Below the pieces are notes generated by a model. The model saw nothing but the letters and a program-made list of their open reading frames with translations. It ran no database searches and was not told the origin of the DNA. The translations under genes and the position numbers were made by a program. A stretch of 64,000 nt of DNA, from contig NZ_BFCB01000003.1 in NCBI RefSeq assembly GCF_003569045.1, positions 2,294,001-2,358,000 of the forward strand, in the 5' to 3' direction. Below, in pieces: positions 8,934-17,097 of the stretch. Source of the DNA: Aggregatilinea lenta (GTDB lineage Bacteria; Chloroflexota; Anaerolineae; Aggregatilineales; Aggregatilineaceae). Positions within the stretch are counted from its first letter, which is position 1. Every line of letters starts with the position of its first letter.

Positions 8934-9208
8934 GGCGAATAGCCGCTAGCAGTTGGCGGTTAGCCAAGGGCAAGAGCTATATGCAAGAGGCGGGTACAGA
9001 GCGCATCCGCCTCTTTCTTTGTGTGGGGGAAGGGCGAAAAGGCAAACGCGACCTCACCCCCCGGCCCCTCTCCAATCGGGGTTGGAGAGGGGAGACAAGC
9101 GAGGGGATGGGCCGCTCTGTTTTTCGTAGGGGTGGGGCTTGCTCCGCCCGTTTTGTCGTGAACAGCGTACGGAAACAAATGTAGGGGCGTATTGCAATAC
9201 GCCCCTAC
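8934..9208 (+). repeat. Mosaic intergenic repeat, modules R4-R1-R2-R3
   Basis: This gene-free stretch (8930-9269) is almost entirely repeat. In order it holds R4 (8934-8966, containing GCGGTTAGCC), R1 (9047-9095, GCGACCTCACCCC then a CTCTCC/GGAGAG hairpin), R2 (9127-9151, GGGGCTTGCTCCGCCCG) and R3 (9181-9208, a perfect 28-bp palindrome with half site GTAGGGGCGTATTG). A degenerate R3-like dyad follows at 9231-9255, where it may also end alaS transcription. The cydAB terminator sits inside the element, between R4 and R1. The same module order is seen at 44934-45237. Confidence 0.7.
8985..9020 (+). terminator. Terminator of cydAB
   Basis: A 9-bp perfect stem (AAGAGGCGG / CCGCCTCTT) with a 13-nt loop runs into TTTCTTTG, 55 nt after the cydB stop. 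Confidence 0.75.
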
Positions 9209-9269
9209 GGGAATGCCGTGGTGTCGTAAATGTAGGCGATACAAGATCGCCCCAACGGAACGGGCTGTG

Positions 9270-11975
9270 TCAGGACAGCGCTTGCTCGACCAGCGTCCAC
9301 GCGTGGTGCAGCGCGTCATCGAGCTTCTCCGGGTCCTTGCCGCCCGCTTGTGCCAGATCTGGGCGACCGCCGCCGCCCCCGCCGACGACTTTCGCCGCCT
9401 CGCGGATGATGTTCCCGGCGTGCACGCGCTTGCCGAGGTCTTTCGTCGCAGCGGCGATGAGCTGAGGTTTGCCTGTGTCCGCGATAGTCCCCAGCACGAT
9501 CACGCCGCTCTGGGCGCGGTCGCGGAACCAGTCCGTCATTTCGCGCAGCGTGTCGGACGTGGTCGGGTTGACGCGCGCGACGAGCACCGCCACACCGCCG
9601 ATTTCCGTCGCCTGCTGGTACAGGGTATCGAACTCGACCTTCGCCAGCCGGCGGTGCAGCCGCGCGATCTCCTGCTGCGATTCCTTCAGGTCCGTTTGCA
9701 GGCTGTGCACACGATCCGGCACGGCGTCCGGCGTCGCGCCAAGCAGCCCGGCGGTATCACGGAGCAGGCCGATACTGCGGCGGATGTAGGCTTCCGCGCC
9801 GTGGCCGGTCAGCGCCTCGATGCGGCGGATGCCCTGGGCAACACTGCCTTCCGCCGTAATCACGAATGGGCCGATCACGCCGGTTTCGGTGACGTGGTTA
9901 CCACCGCACAGCTCGTAGCTGAAGCGCGCGCGGGACTTCGGATCGGTGAAGATGTTGATGGTGCGCACGCGGTCGCCGTACTTCTCGCCAAAGAGCGCCA
10001 TCGCGCCCTCGCCGCGCGCCGTGTCGAGATCCTTCCACTCGGCGCTGACGGGGTAGTTCGCCAGGATCGCGTCGTTGATCAGGCGCTGGATCGTGTCCAG
10101 TTCGTCATCGCTGATCGGCTGGTCGTGACTGAAGTCGAAGCGCAGGCGATCGGGCGCGACCAGCGAGCCGCGCTGCTGGACGTGCGTGCCGAGCACAGAG
10201 CGCAGCACGGCGTGCAGCAGGTGGGTCGCGGTGTGGTTGCGCGTGATGTCCAGGCGGCGCCCGGCGTCCACGGTGGCGGTGCAGGTTTCGCCCGCCTGGG
10301 GCCGTCCCTCGACCACCTCGCCGCTGTGCACGATCAGCCCGCCGACTGGCTGGCGCACGTCTTCCACGTCCACGGTCCAATCCTGGCCCTCGATCACGCC
10401 CGTGTCGCTGACCTGGCCGCCCGCCTCGACATAAAACGGCGTCACGTCCAGCACCAGCTCGACGTGATCGCCCACGCTGGCGCTCTCGACCAGTTCGCCG
10501 TCGCGCAGGATGGCGACGAGACGCGTTTCCAGGCTGAGGGGGCCGTACTGGTCCTGCTTGACGCGCCCGTCGATCAGGCCCTGGTCGCGCAGCGTGTTCA
10601 GCGCGGCGCTGTAGGCTTCGCCCATGTCGATCGCGCCGAACGCGCCGCCGCCCACGCCGCGACTCACAGCTTCGTGGTGGGCCTGCGCCGTGCGGAAGCC
10701 TTCTTCATCCACGCTGTAGCCCTGTTCCTGGGCGATGTCGCGCGTGATTTCGAGCGGCAGGCCCTTTTCGGCGTGCAGGCGGAAGGCCAGATCGCCGGGC
10801 AGCGTGCCGCCGGGTTCCAGCGCGCCGAGCATCGTTTCAAGCTCCGACAGGGCGCGATCCATCGCGCGGCGGAAGCGGATTTCCTCGTTAGTGATGGTGC
10901 GTTCGATGGCTTCCTGGCGCTCCACGATTTCCGGGTACGCCTCGCCCATCGTCTCGATCACGGCGTCTGCGACTTTCGCCAGGAACGGCTGCTCGAAGCC
11001 GAGCTTGGTCCCGAAGCGCACGGCGCGGCGGATGATCATGCGGCATACGTAGTCGCGCCCGGTCGCGCCGGGACGCACGCCGTCCGCGATCATGAACGTC
11101 GCGGCGCGCATGTGGTCCGCGATGACGCGATAGGGCACGAAGTTGGCTTCGCGCTGGGCGTCGGTGTCGCCGGTAAGCTGCTGCACGCGGCGGATGATCG
11201 GCATGAACAGGTCGGTGTCGTAGTTCGCCAGCTTCTGCTGCACGACGCTGACGATGCGCTCCAGGCCCATGCCTGTATCGACGCCGGGCTTGGGCAGCGG
11301 CTCGCGGTGGCCGTCCGGGAACTGCTGGAACTGCATGAACACGAGATTCCAGATCTCCAGATAGCGTGCGCAGCCGTTATCCAGGTGGAAGTGCGGTTCC
11401 GCGCCGATGCCGCAGGTGCACGCCTCAGCGCCCCAGTCGTAGTGAATCTCGCTGGTGGGGCCGCACGGCCCGACGTCGGCCATCTGCCAGAAATTGGTCT
11501 TGTCGCCCATGCGGTAGACGCGCTCGGCGGGCACGCCGATTTCCTCGGTCCAGATCGCGTAGGCGTCGTCGTCGGTGGTGTGGACCGTGAAAAGCAGGTC
11601 CTCATCCGGGATGCCGTAGGCACGCGTCAGCAGGTCATAGGCGAAGCGGATCGCGTCGTGCTTGAAGTAATCGCCGAAGCTGAAGTTGCCGAGCATCTCG
11701 AAGAACGTGTGATGCCGGGGTGACGGGCCGACGTTTTCCAGGTCGTTGTGCTTGCCGCTCACGCGCATGCACTTCTGAGAGGTCGTCGCGCGCGAATAGT
11801 CGCGCTTGTCCAGCCCCAGGAACACGTCCTTGAACTGGACCATGCCCGCGTTGGTGAACAACAGAGTGGGGTCGTTGCCGGGCACGAGGGAGGAGGAAGC
11901 CACGCGCTTGTGGTTCATTTCCTCGAAGAATTCAAGGAACGCCTCGCGCACTTCGGCGCTGGTCATTTTCTTCAT
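9270..11975 (-). CDS. alaS: Alanyl-tRNA synthetase
   Basis: AlaS charges tRNA-Ala and edits mischarged Ser and Gly. The 901-residue protein has the class II catalytic core from residue 1 (MTSAEVREAFLEFFEEMNHKRV, then DPTLLFTNAGMVQFKDVFLG) and motif 2 (SPRHHTFFEMLGNFSFGDYFK). An editing domain follows with HTATHLLHAVLR and the zinc motif CGGNHVTETG, and a C-terminal DHHA1-type domain ends in GGGGGGRPDLAQAGG. All expected landmarks are present. AGGAAG lies 10 nt before the ATG at 11975; an internal ATG three codons later is less well placed. I see no T-box signature in the leader. Confidence 0.97.
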   Translation of the reverse strand: MKKMTSAEVREAFLEFFEEMNHKRVASSSLVPGNDPTLLFTNAGMVQFKDVFLGLDKRDYSRATTSQKCMRVSGKHNDLENVGPSPRHHTFFEMLGNFSFGDYFKHDAIRFAYDLLTRAYGIPDEDLLFTVHTTDDDAYAIWTEEIGVPAERVYRMGDKTNFWQMADVGPCGPTSEIHYDWGAEACTCGIGAEPHFHLDNGCARYLEIWNLVFMQFQQFPDGHREPLPKPGVDTGMGLERIVSVVQQKLANYDTDLFMPIIRRVQQLTGDTDAQREANFVPYRVIADHMRAATFMIADGVRPGATGRDYVCRMIIRRAVRFGTKLGFEQPFLAKVADAVIETMGEAYPEIVERQEAIERTITNEEIRFRRAMDRALSELETMLGALEPGGTLPGDLAFRLHAEKGLPLEITRDIAQEQGYSVDEEGFRTAQAHHEAVSRGVGGGAFGAIDMGEAYSAALNTLRDQGLIDGRVKQDQYGPLSLETRLVAILRDGELVESASVGDHVELVLDVTPFYVEAGGQVSDTGVIEGQDWTVDVEDVRQPVGGLIVHSGEVVEGRPQAGETCTATVDAGRRLDITRNHTATHLLHAVLRSVLGTHVQQRGSLVAPDRLRFDFSHDQPISDDELDTIQRLINDAILANYPVSAEWKDLDTARGEGAMALFGEKYGDRVRTINIFTDPKSRARFSYELCGGNHVTETGVIGPFVITAEGSVAQGIRRIEALTGHGAEAYIRRSIGLLRDTAGLLGATPDAVPDRVHSLQTDLKESQQEIARLHRRLAKVEFDTLYQQATEIGGVAVLVARVNPTTSDTLREMTDWFRDRAQSGVIVLGTIADTGKPQLIAAATKDLGKRVHAGNIIREAAKVVGGGGGGRPDLAQAGGKDPEKLDDALHHAWTLVEQALS

Positions 11976-12342
11976 CGGTTAGGTTCTTCCTAAGCATCGT
12001 TGAGAGCGTGTATGGGACGCAGCTTGCCGCTGTTCTCGTCGTCACGGTAAGCGACCTCTCCCACTTTCCTGCTCCCCATCTTCCTAAGTGAGAAGGGGTT
12101 GGGGAATGAGGGTTTCTGTACACACTCATAGAGATTTGGACGGAGGCGATTATAGTGAACGCCAGGGGAGATAGCAATGTGAAGTTGGGCGCTGGCAGGG
12201 CAGGATCGAACACGGTCTGAAAAATGCATGAAATTAGCCGTTGTAATAGAGGTTCGGCCACTGTTTTAGGACAACTCTTACCGGAATTGGCCGATAAAAT
12301 AAGAGTATTGCGTTCACTTTGGAGTGGGGGAAATATCCTTCT
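11976..12342. other. Intergenic region between divergent alaS and SH3 gene
   Basis: This 367-nt gap carries the leaders of two divergent genes. Its centre (about 12045-12110) looks like a degenerate R1 repeat (a cytosine-rich arm, then GAGAAGGGGTTGGGG). The right part is AT-rich, with TAAAAT at 12295-12300 as a possible -10 for the SH3 gene but no good -35. No gene or RNA is visible. Confidence 0.4.
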
Positions 12343-13389
12343 ATGCGAGTTTTTCGGTTCTTAACTCTTGTCCTGGTCCTGGCGCTGGCGCTGGCTGCGG
12401 TGCCGGTGCTGCATGCGCAGGGCGACGTGCCCGTAGTGACGATCTACGACGCAGTGCTGCGCGGCGGCCCTGGCACGGCGTTCGACAGCGTGGGGGGTGT
12501 GCCGGTCGGCACAACGCTCCCGGCGGTGGGGCGCAACACGGACAGCTCGTGGATTCAGGTCAACTTCGACGGCACGGTGGGGTGGATTGCGTCCAAGCTG
12601 CTGGAGTGGTCCGGCGATATCACCGTGCTGCCCGTGATGAGCGGTCAGCCCGCCAGCGACGCCCCTGAAGCGGCTCCGGCGGCGGCTGCGCCGGGTGGCG
12701 TGACGGCGACGAACGGGAGCGGGATCAACGTGCGCTCCGGCCCATCGACCAACGACGCCGTGCTGGGTCAACTGGCTGCGGGCACGACCGTCGGGCTGAA
12801 CGCGCGGTCCGGCAGCGGGCGTTCGATGTGGGTGCGGTTCGACTACAACGGGCAGGCTGGCTGGCTGGCAAGTTGGGTGGTCACGATCAATGGCGACGCG
12901 AACAGCCTGCCGGACGTGAACGGCGCGCCGCAAGCCGATGCACCCCACGCCGACGCGCCGCAGGCGTCCGTTCCGCTGACGGCGGATCGCGTCGCGCTGC
13001 TGGATCAGCTTCAGGCGGCGCTGGACAAGGCGCGCGCCGAGCTTCAGCCGATTGCCGATAAGTGGCACAGCCTCGCGGGCGGGCTGGACGTGTCGTGCAT
13101 CGACAGCCCGACCACCACGACGCCCGTCACGATCAACGCCTCGGCGCATTCCGACATTCAGGATGCGGTGAACACGCTGAACTGGGGCGTGGGCGAGACG
13201 CAGAACGCGATGGACCAGTGGATCGCGGAATGCCTCAACCTCGATCGTGACTTCGAAGTTCGGGACGATGGCACGGTGGTTTACTTCGTCCCGCGTGACG
13301 TGATGGACAGCGGCTGGACCGTAATCGCGCACGCGGAAGGCGCGTTTACCGACGTGCAGAACCGCATCAACGCGATGCGCGGCCAATAA
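12343..13389 (+). CDS. Secreted protein with two bacterial SH3 domains
   Basis: The protein has 348 residues with a clear signal peptide (MRVFRFLTLVLVLALALAAVPVLHA). Two SH3b-type domains follow: about residues 30-95 (VLRGGPGTAFDSVG to GWIASKLLEW) and 115-185 (INVRSGPSTNDAVLGQL to GWLASWV). An Ala/Pro/Asp linker leads to a helical C-terminal domain (ALLDQLQAALDKARAELQPIADKWHSLAGG onward) with two cysteines (CIDS, AECLNL). SH3b domains commonly bind cell-wall peptides or other extracellular ligands; no catalytic domain is present. ATG 12343 begins the signal peptide directly; an earlier in-frame TTG would add eight polar residues. It stands alone and is closed by a terminator. Confidence 0.8.
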   Translation: MRVFRFLTLVLVLALALAAVPVLHAQGDVPVVTIYDAVLRGGPGTAFDSVGGVPVGTTLPAVGRNTDSSWIQVNFDGTVGWIASKLLEWSGDITVLPVMSGQPASDAPEAAPAAAAPGGVTATNGSGINVRSGPSTNDAVLGQLAAGTTVGLNARSGSGRSMWVRFDYNGQAGWLASWVVTINGDANSLPDVNGAPQADAPHADAPQASVPLTADRVALLDQLQAALDKARAELQPIADKWHSLAGGLDVSCIDSPTTTTPVTINASAHSDIQDAVNTLNWGVGETQNAMDQWIAECLNLDRDFEVRDDGTVVYFVPRDVMDSGWTVIAHAEGAFTDVQNRINAMRGQ

Positions 13390-13412
13390 GCCAATCTGAA
13401 GCCTCGCACAGT

Positions 13413-13448
13413 AAAAGGGACTTCCCCATCAGGGGAAGTCCTCTTTTA
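13413..13448. terminator. Bidirectional terminator between convergent genes
   Basis: A 10-bp perfect stem (GGACTTCCCC / GGGGAAGTCC, loop ATCA) is flanked by AAAAG on the left and TCTTTTA on the right. It lies between the SH3 gene and the methyltransferase gene, so it can serve both strands. Confidence 0.85.
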
Positions 13449-13455
13449 TGGTGGA

Positions 13456-14094
13456 CTACGCCTGGCGCGCGATCACCGTCTGTAAAAACGGGGGCGTGGG
13501 CGCGTTTTTTTCGAGAGTGAGCGGGACCCCGGCGAAGATCCGGTCGATTTCCGGCGTCACATAGGCGGCCCGCAGCGACTGGAAGAATCCGCTGCGACTC
13601 GGCACCCAGTACAGCCACGGGGCGCGCCGCAAGTCGTAGAGCACCAGTCGCCCGTCCTCGTTGAGCGCGTCCGCCAGCAGGCACAACACCGGGCCTGGAT
13701 CGTCGAAGTGGTGCAGGGTGAAGCTTGAGTAAATCAGGTCGAAGGTGCCCAGACCGCGCACGAACTCGCCGTCCGTGGCGCTACCGACGGCGTAGGCGAT
13801 GCGCTCCGCCAGCCCTCTCGCCGCGACGGTTTCCCGGCCAATGGCGGCCATTTCCGGTTCCAACTCAAGCGCTGTGATGGTCACGCCGGGGTGCTGCTGC
13901 GCGACGGCGGCGGTGAGGATGCCCGGCCCGGCGCCGACATCCAGGTAGCTCCCGGCGACGTCCAGCGCCTTCAGTTCCTTCAAAAATGCCTGGTACTTCA
14001 GCATCGACTTGCCCGCTTCATGGGCGTAATGCTGCGCCTGCTCCCTGGTGCTGAAGCTTTCCGCCTGGTGCGCCGCGACCTGCCGTTTGAACAT
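13456..14094 (-). CDS. Class I SAM-dependent methyltransferase
   Basis: The 212-residue protein has a Rossmann-like methyltransferase core: motif I YLDVGAGPGIL at about residues 50-60, an acidic residue closing strand 2 (ALELEPEM), and the motif IV region TFDLIYSSFTLHHFDDP. The LHHFDDP string is typical of Methyltransf_11/25-type enzymes. The substrate is unknown; such proteins methylate small molecules. GAGGAGGGG precedes the ATG by about 7 nt. It is the last gene before the terminator at 13413 and is separated from the upstream reductase gene by that gene's own terminator. Confidence 0.85.
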   Translation of the reverse strand: MFKRQVAAHQAESFSTREQAQHYAHEAGKSMLKYQAFLKELKALDVAGSYLDVGAGPGILTAAVAQQHPGVTITALELEPEMAAIGRETVAARGLAERIAYAVGSATDGEFVRGLGTFDLIYSSFTLHHFDDPGPVLCLLADALNEDGRLVLYDLRRAPWLYWVPSRSGFFQSLRAAYVTPEIDRIFAGVPLTLEKNAPTPPFLQTVIARQA

Positions 14095-14177
14095 TGCCGC
14101 CCCTCCTCGTGGAAACGCACGCTGCCGTCCTACATAGGAGTACGCGCGGCGCGGGCCGGAGTTGCTGCCGAAGCAGC

Positions 14178-14204
14178 AAAAAGGGGCAGCGTGTGGGCTG
14201 CCCC
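14178..14204 (-). terminator. Terminator of RibD/DHFR-like gene
   Basis: On the minus strand, a perfect 8-bp stem (GGGGCAGC / GCTGCCCC) with a 6-nt loop is followed by TTTTT, 21 nt after the stop codon. Confidence 0.85.
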
Positions 14205-14224
14205 TGGCGTTGCATTCAGGAGCG

Positions 14225-14827
14225 TTATGCCTTGACGACGCGGTAGCGCAGGTGGGTCACGCCGACGTCAGGCGCGACATCCGCGATTTCCAGCGCGATT
14301 GGTTCGATCCCCAATTCCTCGAACAGGCGAACGCCGCTTCCCAGCAGGACCGGTACGAGGTCAATGCCGATTTCGTCCAGCAGCCCGGCTTTGAGGCACT
14401 GTCGCGCCACGTTCGCGCCGCCCACACCGACCGTTTTCTCGCCTGCGATCTCTTTTGCTTTGGCGACAGCGCTTTCCAACCCGTCTGTGACGAAAACAAA
14501 TGGCGAGTCCGGCTTGTCAACCCATTCCTGTGGGGGCTGGTGAGTCAAGACTACTATCGGCACGTCCAGCGGATGTTTGCCGCCCCACGCCTGCGCGACG
14601 TCGAACATACGCCGCCCGGACAGGATCACACCGAGCGCCTGCGCCATGTCTTCGCGCTGGCCTTCGCCTTCCGAGGTGAGCTTGAGATTCAGGTCTTCAT
14701 CGCCAATGGACACCTGAACGTCCCGGTTGCCCTGGAACATCCACGCGAAGACGTGCCGGGTATCATCGCCCGGTCCGGCGATAAACCCGTCCAGCGACAT
14801 GCTGAAGCCTGCCCCAAGTGTTCCCAT
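14225..14827 (-). CDS. Dihydrofolate reductase / RibD C-terminal family protein
   Basis: The 200-residue protein matches the RibD C-terminal (DHFR-like) fold: N-terminal SMSLDGFIAGPGDD, central VILSGRRMFD, DVPIVVLTHQPP, and VGVGGANVARQCLKAGLLDEIGIDLVPVLLGSG near the end. These proteins bind NADPH and reduce unidentified substrates; the family is often listed as 'dihydrofolate reductase family protein', but it is not the true FolA. AAAGGA precedes the ATG. An inverted repeat (GATGGTC/GACCATC) lies just upstream at 14853-14878. The AraC-type regulator gene next door may control it. Confidence 0.85.
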   Translation of the reverse strand: MGTLGAGFSMSLDGFIAGPGDDTRHVFAWMFQGNRDVQVSIGDEDLNLKLTSEGEGQREDMAQALGVILSGRRMFDVAQAWGGKHPLDVPIVVLTHQPPQEWVDKPDSPFVFVTDGLESAVAKAKEIAGEKTVGVGGANVARQCLKAGLLDEIGIDLVPVLLGSGVRLFEELGIEPIALEIADVAPDVGVTHLRYRVVKA

Positions 14828-14852
14828 GCTCTCGTCCTTTCGTGCTGGAGTA

Positions 14853-14878
14853 GATGGTCGTTCTGTGATAGGACCATC
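14853..14878. promoter_or_regulatory. Inverted repeat upstream of RibD/DHFR-like gene
   Basis: Perfect 7-bp arms GATGGTC and GACCATC, 12 nt apart, lie about 26 nt before the start codon and just after the AraC gene stop. It may be an operator or a leader hairpin. Confidence 0.35.
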
Positions 14879-14886
14879 ATAAACCG

Positions 14887-15585
14887 TCAGGACGCGGCTG
14901 TATTGTACGGAATGGCAACATAGGCGAGGTCGGGGGCGGCGGGCGTGGTCCCGATGAACCGCCGCAGCGCCCGGGTGAGGTGCGACTGGTCGAAGAAGCC
15001 TGTCTCGTACACCGTATCGAGGATCGGCATGCCGTTTTGCAGCAGGGCCGCCGCCTGTTGAGCGCGCGCGAACTGGCGGATGTGGCTTTGCGTCAGCCCG
15101 GTTGCCCGCAGGAAGCGGTGGCGCACCGTGCGCGGCGACACGCCCGGCTGCTGGTCCTGTAGGGACGCGCGCACCAGCGAATCATGCACGAGGATCTCGT
15201 CTTGGACGAGGCGATTCACGAACGTCTCCACATTGTCGTAGTCGGGGAACTGCCACGCCGAGCCTTTGAGCCAGAACGATTTGCTCGACGCGTCCGGCAG
15301 GATGATCTCGCTGTCGCGGAAATCGCGCACAGGCAGGTGCGGCATGAACGTGCCCAGCTTGAACTTGATCCAGAGGACTTCGCCATCTGCGCCCCACGAC
15401 GCAATGCCGGACGTGGTCCAGGGTCCGACGAGCTGCATATGCATGTGGCCTTCGTATTTGACGAACACCATATACCAGGCGCACTCGGCGGGCCGGACGA
15501 CGGACGCCGCGCTGAGCGTGTGGCCGTGCATGATCGTCTCGACGTAAGGGGAGTCCGACGGGCGTTGGAGGAGAAGGATGCTCAT
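14887..15585 (-). CDS. AraC-family transcriptional regulator
   Basis: This 232-residue protein has an N-terminal beta-rich ligand/sensor region (about residues 1-130) and a C-terminal AraC helix-turn-helix pair: GVSPRTVRHRFLRATGLTQS and ILDTVYETGFFDQSHLTRALRRF. ATG at 15585 is chosen because GGGAGG lies 6 nt upstream and the sensor domain begins there; the longer reading frame has no such site. It lies directly upstream of the RibD/DHFR-like gene on the same strand, with an inverted repeat in the gap, so local regulation is likely. The effector is unknown. Confidence 0.85.
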   Translation of the reverse strand: MSILLLQRPSDSPYVETIMHGHTLSAASVVRPAECAWYMVFVKYEGHMHMQLVGPWTTSGIASWGADGEVLWIKFKLGTFMPHLPVRDFRDSEIILPDASSKSFWLKGSAWQFPDYDNVETFVNRLVQDEILVHDSLVRASLQDQQPGVSPRTVRHRFLRATGLTQSHIRQFARAQQAAALLQNGMPILDTVYETGFFDQSHLTRALRRFIGTTPAAPDLAYVAIPYNTAAS

Positions 15586-15794
15586 GTTAGCCTCCCGGTT
15601 GCGACGGTAAGGGCTGCAATGCATGTGGCACGCTAACACGTCACTCGATTTTCTGAATGTCACTTTCGGGAGAGAAGGTAGCGCGGATGTTCTGAATTGA
15701 CCAGCGGAGGATTTGTGCCATGCGTACCGGTGGGCACGGCGTGAAATGAAATGGGTCACGCAGTCGCATCGGGGAGGGCGGCAATGAAACAATG

Positions 15795-15818
15795 CAGGGG
15801 CACATGAACAGGCCCCTG
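15795..15818 (-). terminator. Probable terminator of fabF-fabH
   Basis: A 7-bp stem CAGGGGC/GCCCCTG with a 10-nt loop, followed on the minus strand by the T-rich CATTGTTTCATT, lies just after fabH. Confidence 0.45.
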
Positions 15819-15825
15819 TGCGTCG

Positions 15826-17097
15826 CTATTTATCGGTTGTGTTGCCGCCATCACCGTCCGGGCTAGGCGGCGGATTGTTGTTGCGGAAGGTGATCAGCCA
15901 CCGGCGCACGTAGCCCATGAGTGATCCTGGTGCGAGCAGCATCGCGCGCCGCCACCAACGCACGATCGGGCGGCGCAGCCCGGCCAGCGCATATTCGCCC
16001 TGACGGCGCACGCCGGTCATCGAGTACTGCGCGCGGCCCGGCAGCGCAGACCATTCGAGGATAGCCGTGGCCCACGTCAGCCCACCGCCAAAGCCGACCA
16101 GCGCCACGATGTCGCCGGGGCGAATGCGCCCGGCGGCGGCGGCTTCGGCCAGCGCGATCGGGATCGACGCGGCGGAGGTGTTGCCGTACCTCGCCACGTT
16201 GCTGTAGACCTTCTCTGGGGGGAGCTTCAGCGCCTTGGCGGCGTAGTCAATGATGCGCTGGTTGGCCTGGTGAGGGATCACGAGGCTGAGCTGTTCGGGC
16301 GTCAGGTTGACCTGTTCCAGCGCGTTCCTGATGCTGTCGCCGATGATACGCGTGGCGAAGCGGTACACGCCCTTGCCGTCCATGTAGATGCGGTGCATCT
16401 GGTGGTTGCCGTCTTGCAGGTAGGTGTCGCGACTGCTGACGGTCGGCAGGGTGAGCATGTCCCAGCCCGACCCGTCCGAGCGCAGCTCCGTGCTCAGCAC
16501 GCCGCCGGGTGTGTCGCTGCCTTGAAGCACCACCGCGCCCGCGCCGTCGCCGAACAGGATGCACGTGCCCCGGTCGGTCCAGTCCACCACGCGGCTGAGC
16601 GTCTCCGCGCCGATGACCACCGCGGTGTTGATCGAGCCGCAGCGGATCTTGCTGGTGGCGACGTCCAGCCCGTACACGAAGCCGGAACACGCCGCGCTGA
16701 GGTCGAACGCGCCCGCGTTGCTCGCACCGAGCAGATCCTGGACCATGCTGGCCGTGCTCGGAAAGATGTACTCCGGCGTGGCCGTCGCGACGATGATCAG
16801 GTCGATGTCGCTGGGCAATACGTCGGCCACGTCCAGCGCCTTTTGTGCCGCCCGAACGGCCAGGCTGGTCGTCGTCTCGTGCTGTTCCGCGATGCGGCGT
16901 TCCTTGATCCCCGTGCGCGACGTGATCCACTCGTCGTCGGTTTCGACGATCGCTTCCAGATCGGAGTTGGACAGCACCTGGATCGGCACTTCCATGCCCC
17001 AGCCGATCAGGTGCGCGTAGCGCATGGCGCGAGGCCGGTCGCCGTTCAGCACGCGGCTGGCGTGCAGACGGCGTTGGCGTGTGCTTGTATCAGTCAT
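15826..17097 (-). CDS. fabH: Beta-ketoacyl-ACP synthase III with C-terminal extension
   Basis: FabH starts fatty-acid chains by condensing an acyl-CoA with malonyl-ACP. The Cys-His-Asn triad is visible as C137 (SAACSGF), H276 (VIPHQANQRI) and N306 (RYGNTSAAS), with the loop GGGLTWA near residue 345. At 423 residues it is longer than the usual 320-335: about 70 extra residues after ILEWS are rich in Arg and Trp and end in a polar tail. The ATG overlaps the fabF stop by 8 nt (ATGACTGA), implying translational coupling. A second in-frame ATG at 17025 (MRYAHLIGWG) matches the usual family start but has no ribosome site. 3-oxoacyl-ACP synthase-like enzymes of other pathways share these motifs. Confidence 0.9.
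   Translation of the reverse strand: MTDTSTRQRRLHASRVLNGDRPRAMRYAHLIGWGMEVPIQVLSNSDLEAIVETDDEWITSRTGIKERRIAEQHETTTSLAVRAAQKALDVADVLPSDIDLIIVATATPEYIFPSTASMVQDLLGASNAGAFDLSAACSGFVYGLDVATSKIRCGSINTAVVIGAETLSRVVDWTDRGTCILFGDGAGAVVLQGSDTPGGVLSTELRSDGSGWDMLTLPTVSSRDTYLQDGNHQMHRIYMDGKGVYRFATRIIGDSIRNALEQVNLTPEQLSLVIPHQANQRIIDYAAKALKLPPEKVYSNVARYGNTSAASIPIALAEAAAAGRIRPGDIVALVGFGGGLTWATAILEWSALPGRAQYSMTGVRRQGEYALAGLRRPIVRWWRRAMLLAPGSLMGYVRRWLITFRNNNPPPSPDGDGGNTTDK

Noticed and set aside
6281-8983. Identical 13-mers CAAGAGCTATATG flanking cydAB (6281-6293 and 8971-8983), possibly a target duplication
   Set aside because: Exact 13-mer pairs are expected by chance many times over in 64 kb, and there are no inverted ends or transposase.
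8900-9300. CRISPR array among the clustered repeats
   Set aside because: The repeats are different modules, not equal repeats with regular spacers, and no cas gene is present.
9192-11723. Long plus-strand frame (843 codons) opposite alaS
   Set aside because: alaS on the other strand has all family motifs; the antisense product is low-complexity Arg/Ala/His.
12000-12110. T-box leader for alaS
   Set aside because: No T-box core sequence or matching antiterminator is visible; the region looks like a decayed repeat.
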